Positions 44,912 through 54,280 of a DNA stretch of 64,000 bases are shown here, one piece after another; position 1 is the first letter of the stretch; each line of letters begins with the position of its first letter. The DNA comes from Ignavibacteriales bacterium (lineage in GTDB: Bacteria > Bacteroidota > Ignavibacteria > UBA10030 > SZUA-254): the NCBI GenBank assembly GCA_016214905.1, contig JACRMQ010000009.1, positions 59,962 to 123,961 of the forward strand, read 5' to 3'. The notes below the pieces were generated by a model. The model was not told the origin of the DNA. It saw only the letters and a list, made by a program, of their open reading frames with translations, and made no database searches. The position numbers were made by a program, and so were the translations under genes.

Positions 44912-46765
44912 ATGAACGCTCTACCTCTTATCATTATAACTCTCTGTGTAATGGCAATAGCGTACCGTTACTACAGTGCCTTCATCGCAGCGAAAGTTAT
45001 CGCGCTCGACGATAGTCGACCCACGCCGGCTCATACTTTAAACGACGGACAAAATTATCACCCAACAAATAAATGGGTGTTATTCGGACATCACTTTGCT
45101 GCAATTTCCGGTGCCGGACCGCTCATCGGACCGGTGCTTGCCGCTCAGTTCGGTTATCTTCCCGGTTTTCTGTGGCTATTAGCAGGAGTTGTTTTGGCTG
45201 GTGCTGTGCACGATTTTGTTACGCTCGTTGCTTCCATCCGAAGAAAAGGAAGATCGCTTGCAGAAATTGCACGGCATGAGATCAGTCCGCTCGCGGGAAT
45301 CATCGGCTCAATAGCCATCCTCATTATTGTTGTCATAGCGTTAGCGGGGCTTGGACTCACGGTTGTTAACGCGCTTGCAGATAGTTCGTGGGGGACTTTT
45401 ACAATTGCAATGACTATTCCGATCGCGTTGTTCGTTGGTTTGTGGATGTACCGTATAAGACCGGGTAAAGTTACCGAGGCAAGTATTATAGGTGTTATCG
45501 GAGTGTTTGCAGCGGTGATAGTCGGAAGTTTTATTCCACATTCTTCACTTGCTCCGTACTTTACTTTATCGAGGGAAGGAATTATTATTTCGATGGCGAT
45601 ATACGGATTCATTGCGTCGGTTTTACCGGTGTGGCTTCTTCTATGTCCCAGGGATTATTTAAGTTCGTACATGAAGATAGGAACAATTGCCGCACTTGTA
45701 ATCGGTGTCATCATTGTTCATCCGGATCTAAAAATGCCTGCACTTACAGAATTTGCCAACGGCGGTGGACCTATTATTCCAGGCAAGCTGTTCCCATTTT
45801 TGTTTATCACAATCGCGTGCGGTGCGATATCCGGTTTCCACTCTCTTGTCGCCTCCGGTACAACACCGAAGATGATCAACAAAGAATCCGACACGAGAAT
45901 GATCGGGTATGGTGCAATGCTTATGGAAGGGTTAGTTGGAGTGATTGCACTTATTGCCGCGTGCTCATTGCACCCCGGTGATTATTTTGCCATCAATGTA
46001 GTGCCGGCAAAATTTCAAGCACTTGGGATGTCAACAGTGAATCTTGCAGAACTTTCGGCAGAGGTCGGCGAGTCGTTGGCGGGAAGAACCGGCGGGGCAG
46101 TATCGTTGGCGGTTGGATTTGCCCAGATTTTTACAGCCATTCCCGGCATGCGCAGTTTAATGTCGTACTGGTATCACTTTGCAATCATGTTCGAGGCATT
46201 GTTCATCCTTACAACCATCGATACGGGCACAAGGGTAGCCCGGTTTCTGGTTCAAGAGTTTGGTGGTCGTCTGTGGAAGCCGTTCGAGAAAACAGATTGG
46301 CTGCCGGGTACACTTCTCTCAACGTTTGCAGTGGTTTTTGCCTGGGGTTATTTCATCTGGACGGGAAGCATCAGCACTATCTGGCCCATGTTTGGTACGG
46401 CAAACCAATTGCTTGCCGCAGTGGCGCTATCGGTTGCAACAAGCGCCATCATCAATGCGGGCAAAGTGCGATATGTTTGGGTAACGGTTGTTCCAATGTT
46501 ATTTGTTGCAGTTACTACGCTAACGGCGGGTTGGCTGAATATTGTGAATAATTTCTTGCCGCTTACCCAGAATTCTCAAACAGCTTTGCAGGGATACATT
46601 AATTCGATTCTAACAGCGATCATTATGGTTTGTGCTGTGATTGTTTTAGTGGAAGCATTCAGGAAATGGTACAAAGTTTTAGTGAAGAAGGAATACTGTG
46701 TTGCCGGAGAGGTTGTATACGCCTCCGACAAAAATTTCACTCCGCCGACGTATGGGTGTTGTTAA
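44912..46765 (+). CDS. cstA: Carbon starvation protein CstA (peptide/pyruvate transporter family)
   Basis: Large inner-membrane transporter of 617 residues with about 16 to 18 hydrophobic helices. The CstA signature is present: [43 protein letters not shown] near the N-terminus, [14 protein letters not shown], and [15 protein letters not shown]. The family imports peptides or pyruvate under starvation in enterobacteria. The many exported peptidases here make peptide import attractive, but this is inference. No Shine-Dalgarno is visible before the ATG; the leader consists of degenerate repeats. Confidence 0.92.
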   Translation: MNALPLIIITLCVMAIAYRYYSAFIAAKVIALDDSRPTPAHTLNDGQNYHPTNKWVLFGHHFAAISGAGPLIGPVLAAQFGYLPGFLWLLAGVVLAGAVHDFVTLVASIRRKGRSLAEIARHEISPLAGIIGSIAILIIVVIALAGLGLTVVNALADSSWGTFTIAMTIPIALFVGLWMYRIRPGKVTEASIIGVIGVFAAVIVGSFIPHSSLAPYFTLSREGIIISMAIYGFIASVLPVWLLLCPRDYLSSYMKIGTIAALVIGVIIVHPDLKMPALTEFANGGGPIIPGKLFPFLFITIACGAISGFHSLVASGTTPKMINKESDTRMIGYGAMLMEGLVGVIALIAACSLHPGDYFAINVVPAKFQALGMSTVNLAELSAEVGESLAGRTGGAVSLAVGFAQIFTAIPGMRSLMSYWYHFAIMFEALFILTTIDTGTRVARFLVQEFGGRLWKPFEKTDWLPGTLLSTFAVVFAWGYFIWTGSISTIWPMFGTANQLLAAVALSVATSAIINAGKVRYVWVTVVPMLFVAVTTLTAGWLNIVNNFLPLTQNSQTALQGYINSILTAIIMVCAVIVLVEAFRKWYKVLVKKEYCVAGEVVYASDKNFTPPTYGCC

Positions 46766-46815
46766 AAGATTTCGGATTTGGTATTGAGGATTTAGAAATT
46801 TCGTAATTGACTCAA

Positions 46816-46852
46816 CCCCCTCAATCCCACTCTCTTTTAAAAGAAAAGGGGG
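46816..46852. repeat. Palindromic element after cstA
   Basis: CCCCCT and AGGGGG arms enclose an inner CTTTTAAAAG palindrome, about 50 bp past the cstA stop. It may act as terminator for cstA or as an mRNA-end element. Confidence 0.45.
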
Positions 46853-46917
46853 AAGGGCACAGTTCAGTCAACAACATTTTCACACTCACTAAACCATGGC
46901 CTCATAAAAATCCAATG

Positions 46918-47196
46918 CTAACTCGGTATCCAGATACTTTTTGCAGTCATCAATTCAACGTTACTGCCAAAGTCGAGCGGGGTTCTGGATTTTGTGTAGA
47001 ATACAAATCCTTTGTAGCCGGTGAGATATTTGTAATGTTTTCCGAAGAAAGTAAATTCAGAAACAAGCACCAAGGGTTTCTCGCTTTTTGTAACTATTGA
47101 TTGAAAATCTTTTTCCGCTATTCGCACGATTGCCCCGGATGCTTTAATTGCTTCTGCTTCCGCTATTACTGCTGCTATTACTGCTCCATTTGTCAT
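46918..47196 (-). CDS. Small conserved-looking hypothetical protein
   Basis: A 92-residue protein: an N-terminal Ala-rich helix (AAVIAEAEAIKASGAIV), then EKDFQSIVTKSEKPLVLVSEFTFFGKHYKYLTGYKGFVFYTKS, an alternating alpha/beta pattern. No motif is recognised. I consider it real because the composition is balanced and it lies in line with two further small minus-strand genes. The opposite-strand frame over the same bases is not convincing. Function unknown. Confidence 0.6.
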   Translation of the reverse strand: MTNGAVIAAVIAEAEAIKASGAIVRIAEKDFQSIVTKSEKPLVLVSEFTFFGKHYKYLTGYKGFVFYTKSRTPLDFGSNVELMTAKSIWIPS

Positions 47197-47241
47197 TGTG
47201 AACTCATTATTAGTATGTTGTTTAACAACTGATATAAAAAA

Positions 47242-47505
47242 TTAAATCCTCAATAACAATCCAATAATTGCCAGCACTAACGATGAAATCATTGATGCAA
47301 CGAACGAATTATACAAGTAACCGGGTTCCCCCGTTTCTTCAATCTTGAGTTTACGGTATTGTCCAACGTACTTTGGCAAAAACAATCTCAACAAAATCCA
47401 ATTGATTTTTACTCCATGATTAGAGAGATATGATACAATCACAATAGAGGAAGCAACTCCCCAGAGAGCACAGACTATCGCCAATGCAATAAATAAATTA
47501 CTCAT
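47242..47505 (-). CDS. Small membrane protein, unknown
   Basis: An 87-residue protein with two hydrophobic segments (about residues 4-29 and 66-87). They are separated by a hydrophilic loop containing FLPKYVGQYRKLKIEETGEPG. It probably spans the inner membrane twice. Function unknown. It follows the Cys-rich small gene by one base and precedes the 92-residue gene by about 45 bp, all on the minus strand, suggesting a small operon. Confidence 0.62.
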   Translation of the reverse strand: MSNLFIALAIVCALWGVASSIVIVSYLSNHGVKINWILLRLFLPKYVGQYRKLKIEETGEPGYLYNSFVASMISSLVLAIIGLLLRI

Positions 47506-47506
47506 A

Positions 47507-47716
47507 CTATTTTACTCCTTGTTTAAATGTTGTATTATTGCTGACTAAACATTTCGCATTCTTATTATTAAATTTCCCTACCAATTTGCAATACACTGCC
47601 TGCTCGCGCCGACATGCCCCGGTGGAATCTTCAGGCGCGAAAGCTGAATGCTCACACGCGAAATCACAATAGAGAGGAAGTTGCGGTTTAATTTTAGATA
47701 TCTTCTTTTTTATCAT
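47507..47716 (-). CDS. Small cysteine-rich protein
   Basis: About 69 residues from the ATG at 47716 (MIKKKISKIKPQLPLYCD...). Five cysteines in the order C-x3-C, then C, C and C (YCDFACEHSAF, GACRREQAVYC, NAKC) suggest metal binding or disulfides. The open frame extends 60 bases upstream, but the shorter start gives a sensible basic N-terminus. First of three small minus-strand genes and divergent from the Ada gene. No family recognised. Confidence 0.5.
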   Translation of the reverse strand: MIKKKISKIKPQLPLYCDFACEHSAFAPEDSTGACRREQAVYCKLVGKFNNKNAKCLVSNNTTFKQGVK

Positions 47717-47839
47717 TAATATAACCGTTTTTGAAGATTGCTTTACCAATATCAGGAAAATAAAACTAATGCTCAAATCGAATAAATTAGTCGCACGAAA
47801 ATCGGTAGAATTTATCCGACAATTATTGTATCTTTTGTT

Positions 47840-48394
47840 ATGGAAAAAATAACATACGATAAGATGGTGGCGGCTATGCTGACCGATGATGCAGCTTATG
47901 ACGGTAAGTTTTATGTTTGCGTGAAAACAACCGGAATTTATTGCATTCCATCATGTAAAGCCAAAACGCCTATGCTTAAAAATGTTGTTTTTTTGAGAAC
48001 GAGGAAAGAAGCAGTTGCCAAAGGGTTCCGTGGATGTAAAAGATGCCGATCGGAATTCTTCCCGGATGTTCAGCCATGCTGGTGGAATAAAGCCCTTGAT
48101 CTCATGAAGACTGAAATTACACGCAAGATAACAGAAGATGATTTGGCAAGAATAGCAAAAATCGATATTTCAACAATCAGACGATATTTTAAAGCTTACA
48201 TGGAAACAACGCCGATGGCGTTCCACCGAAAACTTCGCCTGGAACATGCCAGAACACTAATTGAAAAGGGAAATAATTATTTAACCACAGCATACGAATG
48301 TGGCTTTGAATCAGCAAGCGGTTTTCGTGATGCATTTATCAAACAATATGGTTATACACCGGGGAAATCAAATGGAAGAAAAAATAGTTTATAA
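47840..48394 (+). CDS. adaA: Ada-type methylphosphotriester sensor and AraC-family activator
   Basis: The N-terminal half of Ada as a separate protein, 184 residues. The zinc/methyl-acceptor domain has C35, C39, C66 and C69 (GIYCIPSC and GCKRC), and C35 is expected to take the methyl group from DNA methylphosphotriesters. An AraC-type double helix-turn-helix (about 88-180, EDDLARIAKIDISTIRRYFK and TTAYECGFESASGFRDAFIKQYGYTPG) then activates repair genes. It overlaps the O6-methylguanine methyltransferase gene by 23 bases, so sensor and repair enzyme are co-translated. Confidence 0.92.
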   Translation: MEKITYDKMVAAMLTDDAAYDGKFYVCVKTTGIYCIPSCKAKTPMLKNVVFLRTRKEAVAKGFRGCKRCRSEFFPDVQPCWWNKALDLMKTEITRKITEDDLARIAKIDISTIRRYFKAYMETTPMAFHRKLRLEHARTLIEKGNNYLTTAYECGFESASGFRDAFIKQYGYTPGKSNGRKNSL

Positions 48395-48887
48395 AATTGT
48401 AGATTCACCAATCGGGAAATTTATTGCAGGTGCAACATCAAAGGGTTGCTGTATATATGAATTTCTCGATAGAGGAGGAGTTAAACGGATAAAGACACTA
48501 GTAGAAAAACGCCACAAAATAAAAATGGTTGAAGGGACAAATAAATTCATTGATAAAATGGAATCTCAGGTGAATGAGTATTTCAATGGTAAGCGGAAGA
48601 AATTCTCATTAAAACTCGACTTGCAAGGGACAAAATTTGAAATTTTGGATTGGCTTGAGCTTATGAAAATCCCTTACGGTGAAACCAGATCGTATGGTCA
48701 AATTGCCAAGTCACTCGGGAAGCCGGGTGCAGCACGTGCTGTTGGTAGAGCAAATGGTGCAAATTATTTGCCGATCATAATTCCTTGTCATCGCGTCATT
48801 GAAGCGAATGGAAATCTCAGAGGATATGGTGGCAAATTGTGGAGGAAGAAGTTTTTGTTAGATTTAGAAAGTGAAAATATCAAATAA
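48372..48887 (+). CDS. ogt: Methylated-DNA-protein cysteine methyltransferase
   Basis: Suicide repair protein that removes methyl groups from O6-methylguanine. The acceptor Cys is C139 in IIPCHRV; a RAVGRANGAN DNA-binding segment and GGKLWRKKFLL follow. At 171 residues it is normal for Ogt or the Ada C-terminal half. ATG 48372 lies inside the end of the adaA gene; the open frame upstream of it is the shadow of adaA. Together the two genes equal one split Ada. Confidence 0.93.
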   Translation: MEEKIVYKIVDSPIGKFIAGATSKGCCIYEFLDRGGVKRIKTLVEKRHKIKMVEGTNKFIDKMESQVNEYFNGKRKKFSLKLDLQGTKFEILDWLELMKIPYGETRSYGQIAKSLGKPGAARAVGRANGANYLPIIIPCHRVIEANGNLRGYGGKLWRKKFLLDLESENIK

Positions 48888-48921
48888 GATGGAGCACACC
48901 TAAAAGATGTACTCCATCTTG
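48887..48921. terminator. Bidirectional hairpin between ogt and C1 peptidase genes
   Basis: AAGATGGAG (48887-48895) and CTCCATCTT (48913-48921) form a 9 bp stem between two convergent stops, with extra ACA/TGT pairing after one mismatch. Confidence 0.6.
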
Positions 48922-48929
48922 ATACAATT

Positions 48930-50153
48930 TTACTTCACCAATCCTTTAACAGCATCTTTGTGAACCATGAATCCAAGCATCTTGAGTTTTACGAAATCTT
49001 CGTGATAAAAATAATAACCGGGATGGTTATTATTACGTGAACCTGATCCGGAATCTTTTATCAAGTACCAATCTTTTCCATCCATTTCTTTGAAACCTAC
49101 AAGATGAATCCCATGATCATCACCCGTTGTACCGTTGCTGAATCGCATTTGCCGTGCGTTTTCATCTATGGCTGATGATGGTATGTCAAAGCTCGGAACA
49201 ACCGCCATTCCCGCATGACCATCAATACCCGGCTCAGAGACATCTCCGCCAATGCAAACTGAATAACCATCGCGAATAGCTTTTTTAAGTGATGACATAT
49301 AAACATCTAACGGTACATTGTAATAATCTTTGCTGTGCCACCAGTTATCGGGGACTTCGTATTCAACAAATTCGTAATAAGGTTTATCCATTAACGACAT
49401 TAATTCTATATAGTCATCAACATTTAGTTTTACAACTTTTTCAAAATATTCTTTTGGGGTCATTTGCTTGCCATCAACAGTTATCTTAGTCGGTGGTTCG
49501 CCGATGTATGAATTCATAATATATTTCACAGTGGAGATAACCGCATCTTCGTTCCAGTTATTGGAAGCTTTAACGGATTGTAGATATGCATTTAATTCGT
49601 TATACAATTTACTGTGGTCATGGAATATTTGTCCCGGTTTCATTCCTGTGTATGCTTCTTCCGGTACTACGCCGTACATTTTCCACATTCTGGAAACTGC
49701 ATTCGATTCGGATCCTTCTGCAAAAGCCGAGTTTCCCTTTTCCTTCACAAACCGCCGGGTTTTTTCAATATATTCGAAATAAACGGTAAACATTTCTGAA
49801 AGTTTTACTTTTCGTTTTGTCAAACGATAAATCTCTGATTCAAAAAAAGATGTGGTTGAGAAACACCAGCAAGTATTTGTTGAAGCTTGAGAGATCGGGG
49901 GGAAGTGCCAGTATTGAGTAAATTCATTACTCGATGCTGGTCCTTTAATTGAGCTAAAATCTAGTTTGAATGTTTTCTTTGGAGTGTCATCTTTTTTATT
50001 AAACTTATCAATAGTTGATTTCACTGAATCCCAAAATTCGTTTTTCGAATCGATAAAGAGAGCTTTATCTTTTCTATCAATCTGAGAAATTGTAACATTC
50101 ATAAAAACAAATGTTGCAAGAATGACTAATGAATAATTCATAAATGTACACAT
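48930..50153 (-). CDS. Exported C1 (papain-like) cysteine peptidase
   Basis: Papain-superfamily protease of 407 residues with a signal peptide. The oxyanion Gln (Q89) and nucleophile Cys (C95) keep papain spacing in ISQASTNTCWCFS. The catalytic His is in DDHGIHLVGF. The third residue, normally Asn in KNSWG, is Asp here (IKDSGSGSR). Internal insertions and DDHGIHLVG resemble the bleomycin-hydrolase/PepC branch. ATG 50153 is supported by AAAGGA eight bases upstream. It probably degrades peptides in the periplasm. Confidence 0.83.
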   Translation of the reverse strand: MCTFMNYSLVILATFVFMNVTISQIDRKDKALFIDSKNEFWDSVKSTIDKFNKKDDTPKKTFKLDFSSIKGPASSNEFTQYWHFPPISQASTNTCWCFSTTSFFESEIYRLTKRKVKLSEMFTVYFEYIEKTRRFVKEKGNSAFAEGSESNAVSRMWKMYGVVPEEAYTGMKPGQIFHDHSKLYNELNAYLQSVKASNNWNEDAVISTVKYIMNSYIGEPPTKITVDGKQMTPKEYFEKVVKLNVDDYIELMSLMDKPYYEFVEYEVPDNWWHSKDYYNVPLDVYMSSLKKAIRDGYSVCIGGDVSEPGIDGHAGMAVVPSFDIPSSAIDENARQMRFSNGTTGDDHGIHLVGFKEMDGKDWYLIKDSGSGSRNNNHPGYYFYHEDFVKLKMLGFMVHKDAVKGLVK

Positions 50154-50209
50154 GATTGGTATCCTTTAAAAATATATTTGATTTGACACAGATATTTTTT
50201 TAAGTAAAC

Positions 50210-50533
50210 TCATTCGGAGTAATAGATTGCGGTTCCACTGGCGCTTACCATCAGCATACCACCGGTCTGCCCCACAGTTTCGTAATCGAGATCAACTCCG
50301 ATAACCGCGTTAGCACCAAGTTCCATTGCCTGTTGTTTCATCTCTGTCAAGGCAATCTCTTTAGCTTTTCTTAATTCTTCTTCGTAAGCAGCGGAGCGGC
50401 CTCCGACAATATCACGGATTCCCGCAAAGAAATCTTTAAAAATATTCGCTCCCAAAATAGCTTCTCCGGTAACCAATCCTAAATATTTAACTATCCTTTT
50501 TCCTTCGATATTTGGTGTGGTTGTAATAAGCAT
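50210..50533 (-). CDS. YbjQ/UPF0145 family protein
   Basis: About 107 residues with the family start [27 protein letters not shown] and the conserved [17 protein letters not shown] block. The fold is a small ring-forming domain (DUF74); the function is unknown and heavy-metal binding has been proposed. Two adjacent ATGs are possible; the second (50533) is better spaced from GGAG. It precedes the C1 peptidase gene by about 55 bp in the same direction. Confidence 0.88.
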   Translation of the reverse strand: MLITTTPNIEGKRIVKYLGLVTGEAILGANIFKDFFAGIRDIVGGRSAAYEEELRKAKEIALTEMKQQAMELGANAVIGVDLDYETVGQTGGMLMVSASGTAIYYSE

Positions 50534-50783
50534 CATTACTCTCCTAAAATATGTCTGTCGAAATTACAATATCTTAATATAGTCGATGAATGTAAAAGAT
50601 GCAATTTGTTTTTTATTACACAGAAGCTAAGTTGTTGTCTTGCAAGCTATTAAGCAGACGGAGGGAATTTAAAAAAATATTCAATTAATCATGATTTGGT
50701 GGAACATTTAAGAGGCTTAAACTGTTTATAATTAAAATGGCATCGTTTATGAAACTTATTATTAATCGAAAGAAAGAAATAGT

Positions 50784-51569
50784 ATGAAATTGTCTCGATA
50801 TCGTGGAAATACGCTGGCGTTTGTTGTTTTGAGCGTTATTATGTTTATTCCGGTAGCCTTATCTGCCTATCCAACGGGAATTGCTTCCCGTACTTTAAAA
50901 ATAACCGCATCAGGATGCGGAAGCTGTCATGGTTCTTCAGCTTCTCCAAGTGTTGTCGTTACAATAACTGGTCCGGATACCGTGGTCGCAGGCCAAGCGT
51001 ATTCCTACACGATTAACGTAACCGGCGGTACAGGAACGACTGGCGGAATAAACATTGCTACATCACGCGGACGGCTTGATAGTGTTTCATCATTTCTGAA
51101 ACGGTTAAGTGGTGATTTGGTGCATAAACAAAGAGTTGCGGTACCTTCGACATATCAATTTCTATACACAGCTCCTGCTTCTTCAGGTACCGATACAATT
51201 TATGCTACTGCCAAAGGGGGAGGATTTAACAGTTGGAATTGGATGCCGAATAAGAATCTGGTGGTTTTACTCCCAACCAATGTATCGGACGGAAACTTGC
51301 TACCGGCAGGATTTTCGTTGTCTCAAAATTTTCCTAATCCATTTAATCCGATAACCCGGATACAATATTTCATTTCACAATCCAAACCTGTTGAATTGAA
51401 GGTATATGACATTGATGGACATGAAATCAAGAGACTTGTCAGCGAATTACAGCAACCTGGTGATTACACCGTTGAGTGGGACGCAAGCTATGTTGCGAGC
51501 GGTATCTATTTTTACCGTTTAACGGTCGGAAATTACACCGAAACCAAAAAAATGATTTTGACAAGATAA
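50784..51569 (+). CDS. T9SS-exported protein with CxxCH motif (choice-of-anchor V type)
   Basis: Secreted 261-residue protein: signal peptide (about 1-28), then TASGCGSCHG with CGSCH at residues 45-49, a beta-sandwich domain (about 52-165), and a C-terminal T9SS sorting domain (about 172-261). The sorting domain has NFPNPFNPITRIQY, VYDIDGHEIKRL and GIYFYRLTVGNYTETKKMIL. The CxxCH could attach haem c, but the same layout occurs in choice-of-anchor V proteins where a haem is not shown. It is delivered to the cell surface. A strong terminator follows. Confidence 0.85.
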   Translation: MKLSRYRGNTLAFVVLSVIMFIPVALSAYPTGIASRTLKITASGCGSCHGSSASPSVVVTITGPDTVVAGQAYSYTINVTGGTGTTGGINIATSRGRLDSVSSFLKRLSGDLVHKQRVAVPSTYQFLYTAPASSGTDTIYATAKGGGFNSWNWMPNKNLVVLLPTNVSDGNLLPAGFSLSQNFPNPFNPITRIQYFISQSKPVELKVYDIDGHEIKRLVSELQQPGDYTVEWDASYVASGIYFYRLTVGNYTETKKMILTR

Positions 51570-51593
51570 ATTAGTTTCATACACTAACTCCTT

Positions 51594-51623
51594 AAAAGCT
51601 CCGGCAGTTGTCGGAGCTTTTTT
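51594..51623 (+). terminator. Terminator of T9SS CxxCH gene
   Basis: AAAAGCTCCG, loop GCAGTTGT, CGGAGCTTTT followed by TT: a classic intrinsic terminator 25 bp after the stop. Confidence 0.85.
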
Positions 51624-51698
51624 GTTTAATAAAATATTTTTGCGGCTTTCTTGCGATGTATCTACAGGTACAGGCCCATAAGTATCTATGGCATAAAA

Positions 51699-51723
51699 AA
51701 GGACAGGTTGTTCGCCTGTCCTT
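51699..51723 (-). terminator. Terminator of small secreted protein gene
   Basis: Read on the minus strand: AAGGACAGG, loop CGAACAA, CCTGTCCTT followed by TTTT; about 35 bp past the stop at 51757. Confidence 0.8.
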
Positions 51724-51756
51724 ATCGATTTACGTTTTCGAGAACTCCGATAATGC

Positions 51757-52191
51757 TTAAGGGGTATTTTCTTTTTCCCTATCCCAGGCGAGATACGAGC
51801 AGATTTGTTTAAGCCGCTCATCTTCGGTGAAGCGGGCAGTCCTTTTTATAGCAAAATCGCCTCTTTCTGACTTTAGTGCATGAAGTGCAAGTGCTGCAGT
51901 TACACGTGTGGTAGAACAGCACTGTTCGCTTTTCACAATTCCCATCAATGGAATAATCGTTTGGGAGAATTCATATTCAGGAACGATTTGTTTTATCTGT
52001 TTTAGTACAATTGCCGCCGAGGTTTGCATTCCTGAATTATTGCTTTTTAAGGCGGAAATGAGATTTGCTTCGATTTTTGTAAGTTGGTTTTCAAGATGTT
52101 TGGCTGATAAGTTCCTAAGATCTAAGGCATTCAGATTTCCCGTTAAACCAACCAATGAGAGCAGCAGTATGATCATATAAAATTTTTTCAT
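51757..52191 (-). CDS. Small secreted helical protein
   Basis: A 144-residue exported protein with a signal peptide (MKKFYMIILLLSLVGLTGNLNA). The mature part is predicted helical with a HEAT-like alternation (LENQLTKIEANLISALKSNNSGMQTSAAIVLKQI, STTRVTAALALHALKSE). It has an adjacent Cys pair (EQCCSTT) near the middle and another Cys at about residue 134. Function unknown. It is convergent with the T9SS gene, each with its own terminator, and appears monocistronic. Confidence 0.72.
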   Translation of the reverse strand: MKKFYMIILLLSLVGLTGNLNALDLRNLSAKHLENQLTKIEANLISALKSNNSGMQTSAAIVLKQIKQIVPEYEFSQTIIPLMGIVKSEQCCSTTRVTAALALHALKSERGDFAIKRTARFTEDERLKQICSYLAWDREKENTP

Positions 52192-52338
52192 ATAAACTCC
52201 AAGATAATATGTAAGACTTAATTTTATATTTGGGACGCTCTGCGGTAATCATAATCCCTACAGATATATTACGATGATATTTTTCAAATGTTTCAAAATC
52301 GTAGTTGAAAAATATGGCTACATACTTACAAATAAAAA

Positions 52339-52364
52339 AAGGCAAGTCACTCGTGACTTGCCTT
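52339..52364 (-). terminator. Terminator of pepF
   Basis: Minus strand: AAGGCAAGTCA, loop CGAG, TGACTTGCCTT followed by TTTTT; about 30 bp past the pepF stop. Confidence 0.85.
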
Positions 52365-52393
52365 CTGCATATTTATTGTGTGATATTAATTTA

Positions 52394-54280
52394 TTATTTC
52401 ATGCGATCGAGAATTATTTCCATCTCATCAATAACCCGGTTCATCTTTTTCATTGATAGTTCAAACGGTTCAGTTGTAGTCAGATCAACACCCGCATATT
52501 TAAGTAGTTCAATCGGATAATCCGAACCGCCGGCAGATAGGAATGCCAAATATTTTTCTGTTGCTTCCTTATCTCCGGATATTACTTTCTCGGATAAAGC
52601 TGCCGAAGCAGTGTATGATGTTGCATACTGATAAACGTAATAAGAATAGTAGAAGAAGTGCAAGATATTTGCCCATTCGGCTTTTATTTCGTCATCTACC
52701 ACGCAAACACCTTTATCGTGTCCGTAATATTTTTTTGTCAATTCAATATAAATTTCGTTCAGGCGGTCACCGGTTAAAGACTCACCCTTTTCAGCCATCT
52801 CATGAATGCGTAATTCAAATTCTGCAAATTGAGTTTGGCGGAAGAGAGTGCCTTTAATTCCTTCAAGATAGTTACCGAGTATCGATAGTTTTACTTTGTC
52901 ATCTTTTATTTGCTTGAGGATGTAATCGATCAGTAACGCTTCATTGAATGTAGAGGCGACTTCTGCCGTAAATATTGGATATTGTGAAGTTGGGTAGGGT
53001 TGATTAGTATTAGAGAGATAGCTTTGCATTGTATGGCCCAGTTCATGAGCCAGAGTGCTCATATCATCATATTTGTTATTGTAATTCAAAAGCATATAGG
53101 GATGCACATCATACACGCCGCCGTTCGAATACGCGCCCGCTCTTTTTCCATCTGAGGGATAAAAATCAATCCATCGGTCCGTAAATGCCTTCTTAATAAC
53201 ATCGACATACTGTTTTCCCAGAGGTTGGAGCGCCGATACAATATTTTTCTCTGATTCTTCTACCGAATATTTTAGATCCACACCCGGGACCAGCGGGGCA
53301 TAAAGATCGTAGTAGTGAAGTTCGTCTAAACCCATCATCCGTTTACGGAGTTTTAAATACCTGTGAAATGTTGGTAGATTTGCATTAACGTTATCAATCA
53401 ATGCGTGATAAACTTTAACGGGAATATTATTTGCATCGAGAGAACTTTGCAAGCATGATTCGTAATTTCTGGAGCGCATATAAAACATATCACTCTTAAC
53501 TTTCTCGTAAAGTTGTGTACCGAAAGTACGCCGAAAATCGTTCAGCTTTCCCATATATGTTTCGAAAACTTTTTTGCGGTCTTCACGAACAGGTAATGTT
53601 CGGTATAAACTGAATCCAGCTTTATCAAGTTTCACCGAATTTCCGTCGCTTAGCGTGATATTCTCATAAGGGAAATCAGCATCTGAGAATATTCCATAAA
53701 CGCTTGGTGCTGCCCCCGACATCAATCCTGCGTCTGCAATTATCTTTTCTTCACCAACCGTACCTGTATGAGATTTTCTCCGCAGTACATCGTCGAGTTG
53801 ATGCTTATATATTACCAGTTTATTTTCTTTACTTATGAATGATTCAATTATCGCACGGTCTATCATCAATATTTCCGGCTCGATATAAGCGGCTTTCGCT
53901 CCGAATGTAGAGCCGATTTGATTTATCTCCTGACTCATCGCGAGGTACTTCGAATCTCGTGTGTCTTCATCCGAAGCTAATCCGGCGTATATCGATAACC
54001 GGCTGAACTCTTTTGATAGCTTACTCACAGTTTCCAAACAGTTTAACAGATTTTGCGGTGACTTATCTAATGTTCCTTTAAATTGGTCGATTGAAGATAA
54101 TTCAGAAACAAACTGATCTTTCGCTGTTTTCCATGCCGCATCATTAGCGTAAATATCGGTTAGGTTCCATTTAAATTTATCGGGAATCTTTGCGCGATCC
54201 TTTTCTTGACCATTCATAGTTGATATGATTAAGATTGTGGAAGAAAGTAGTAAAAATATTACGGGTTTAATTAACTCCAT
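52394..54280 (-). CDS. pepF: Oligoendopeptidase F (M3)
   Basis: Zinc oligopeptidase of 628 residues. It shows the M3 motif HELGHTMQSYLS (HExxH) with the third ligand Glu about 28 residues later (FTAEVASTFNEALL), and the PepF N-lobe (KFKWNLTDIYANDAAW). The N-terminus (about residues 5-22) is hydrophobic and signal-like, which is unusual for the mostly cytoplasmic Firmicutes PepF but suits the many exported peptidases here. It cuts short peptides of roughly 7 to 17 residues in known relatives. Confidence 0.92.
   Translation of the reverse strand: MELIKPVIFLLLSSTILIISTMNGQEKDRAKIPDKFKWNLTDIYANDAAWKTAKDQFVSELSSIDQFKGTLDKSPQNLLNCLETVSKLSKEFSRLSIYAGLASDEDTRDSKYLAMSQEINQIGSTFGAKAAYIEPEILMIDRAIIESFISKENKLVIYKHQLDDVLRRKSHTGTVGEEKIIADAGLMSGAAPSVYGIFSDADFPYENITLSDGNSVKLDKAGFSLYRTLPVREDRKKVFETYMGKLNDFRRTFGTQLYEKVKSDMFYMRSRNYESCLQSSLDANNIPVKVYHALIDNVNANLPTFHRYLKLRKRMMGLDELHYYDLYAPLVPGVDLKYSVEESEKNIVSALQPLGKQYVDVIKKAFTDRWIDFYPSDGKRAGAYSNGGVYDVHPYMLLNYNNKYDDMSTLAHELGHTMQSYLSNTNQPYPTSQYPIFTAEVASTFNEALLIDYILKQIKDDKVKLSILGNYLEGIKGTLFRQTQFAEFELRIHEMAEKGESLTGDRLNEIYIELTKKYYGHDKGVCVVDDEIKAEWANILHFFYYSYYVYQYATSYTASAALSEKVISGDKEATEKYLAFLSAGGSDYPIELLKYAGVDLTTTEPFELSMKKMNRVIDEMEIILDRMK

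Noticed and set aside
46807..47100. Plus-strand open frame of 97 codons
   Set aside because: It covers the palindromic element and the 92-residue minus-strand gene; its composition looks non-coding.
51519..51821. Minus-strand open frame over the two terminators
   Set aside because: It overlaps the end of the T9SS gene, both terminators and the end of a real gene; a shadow frame.
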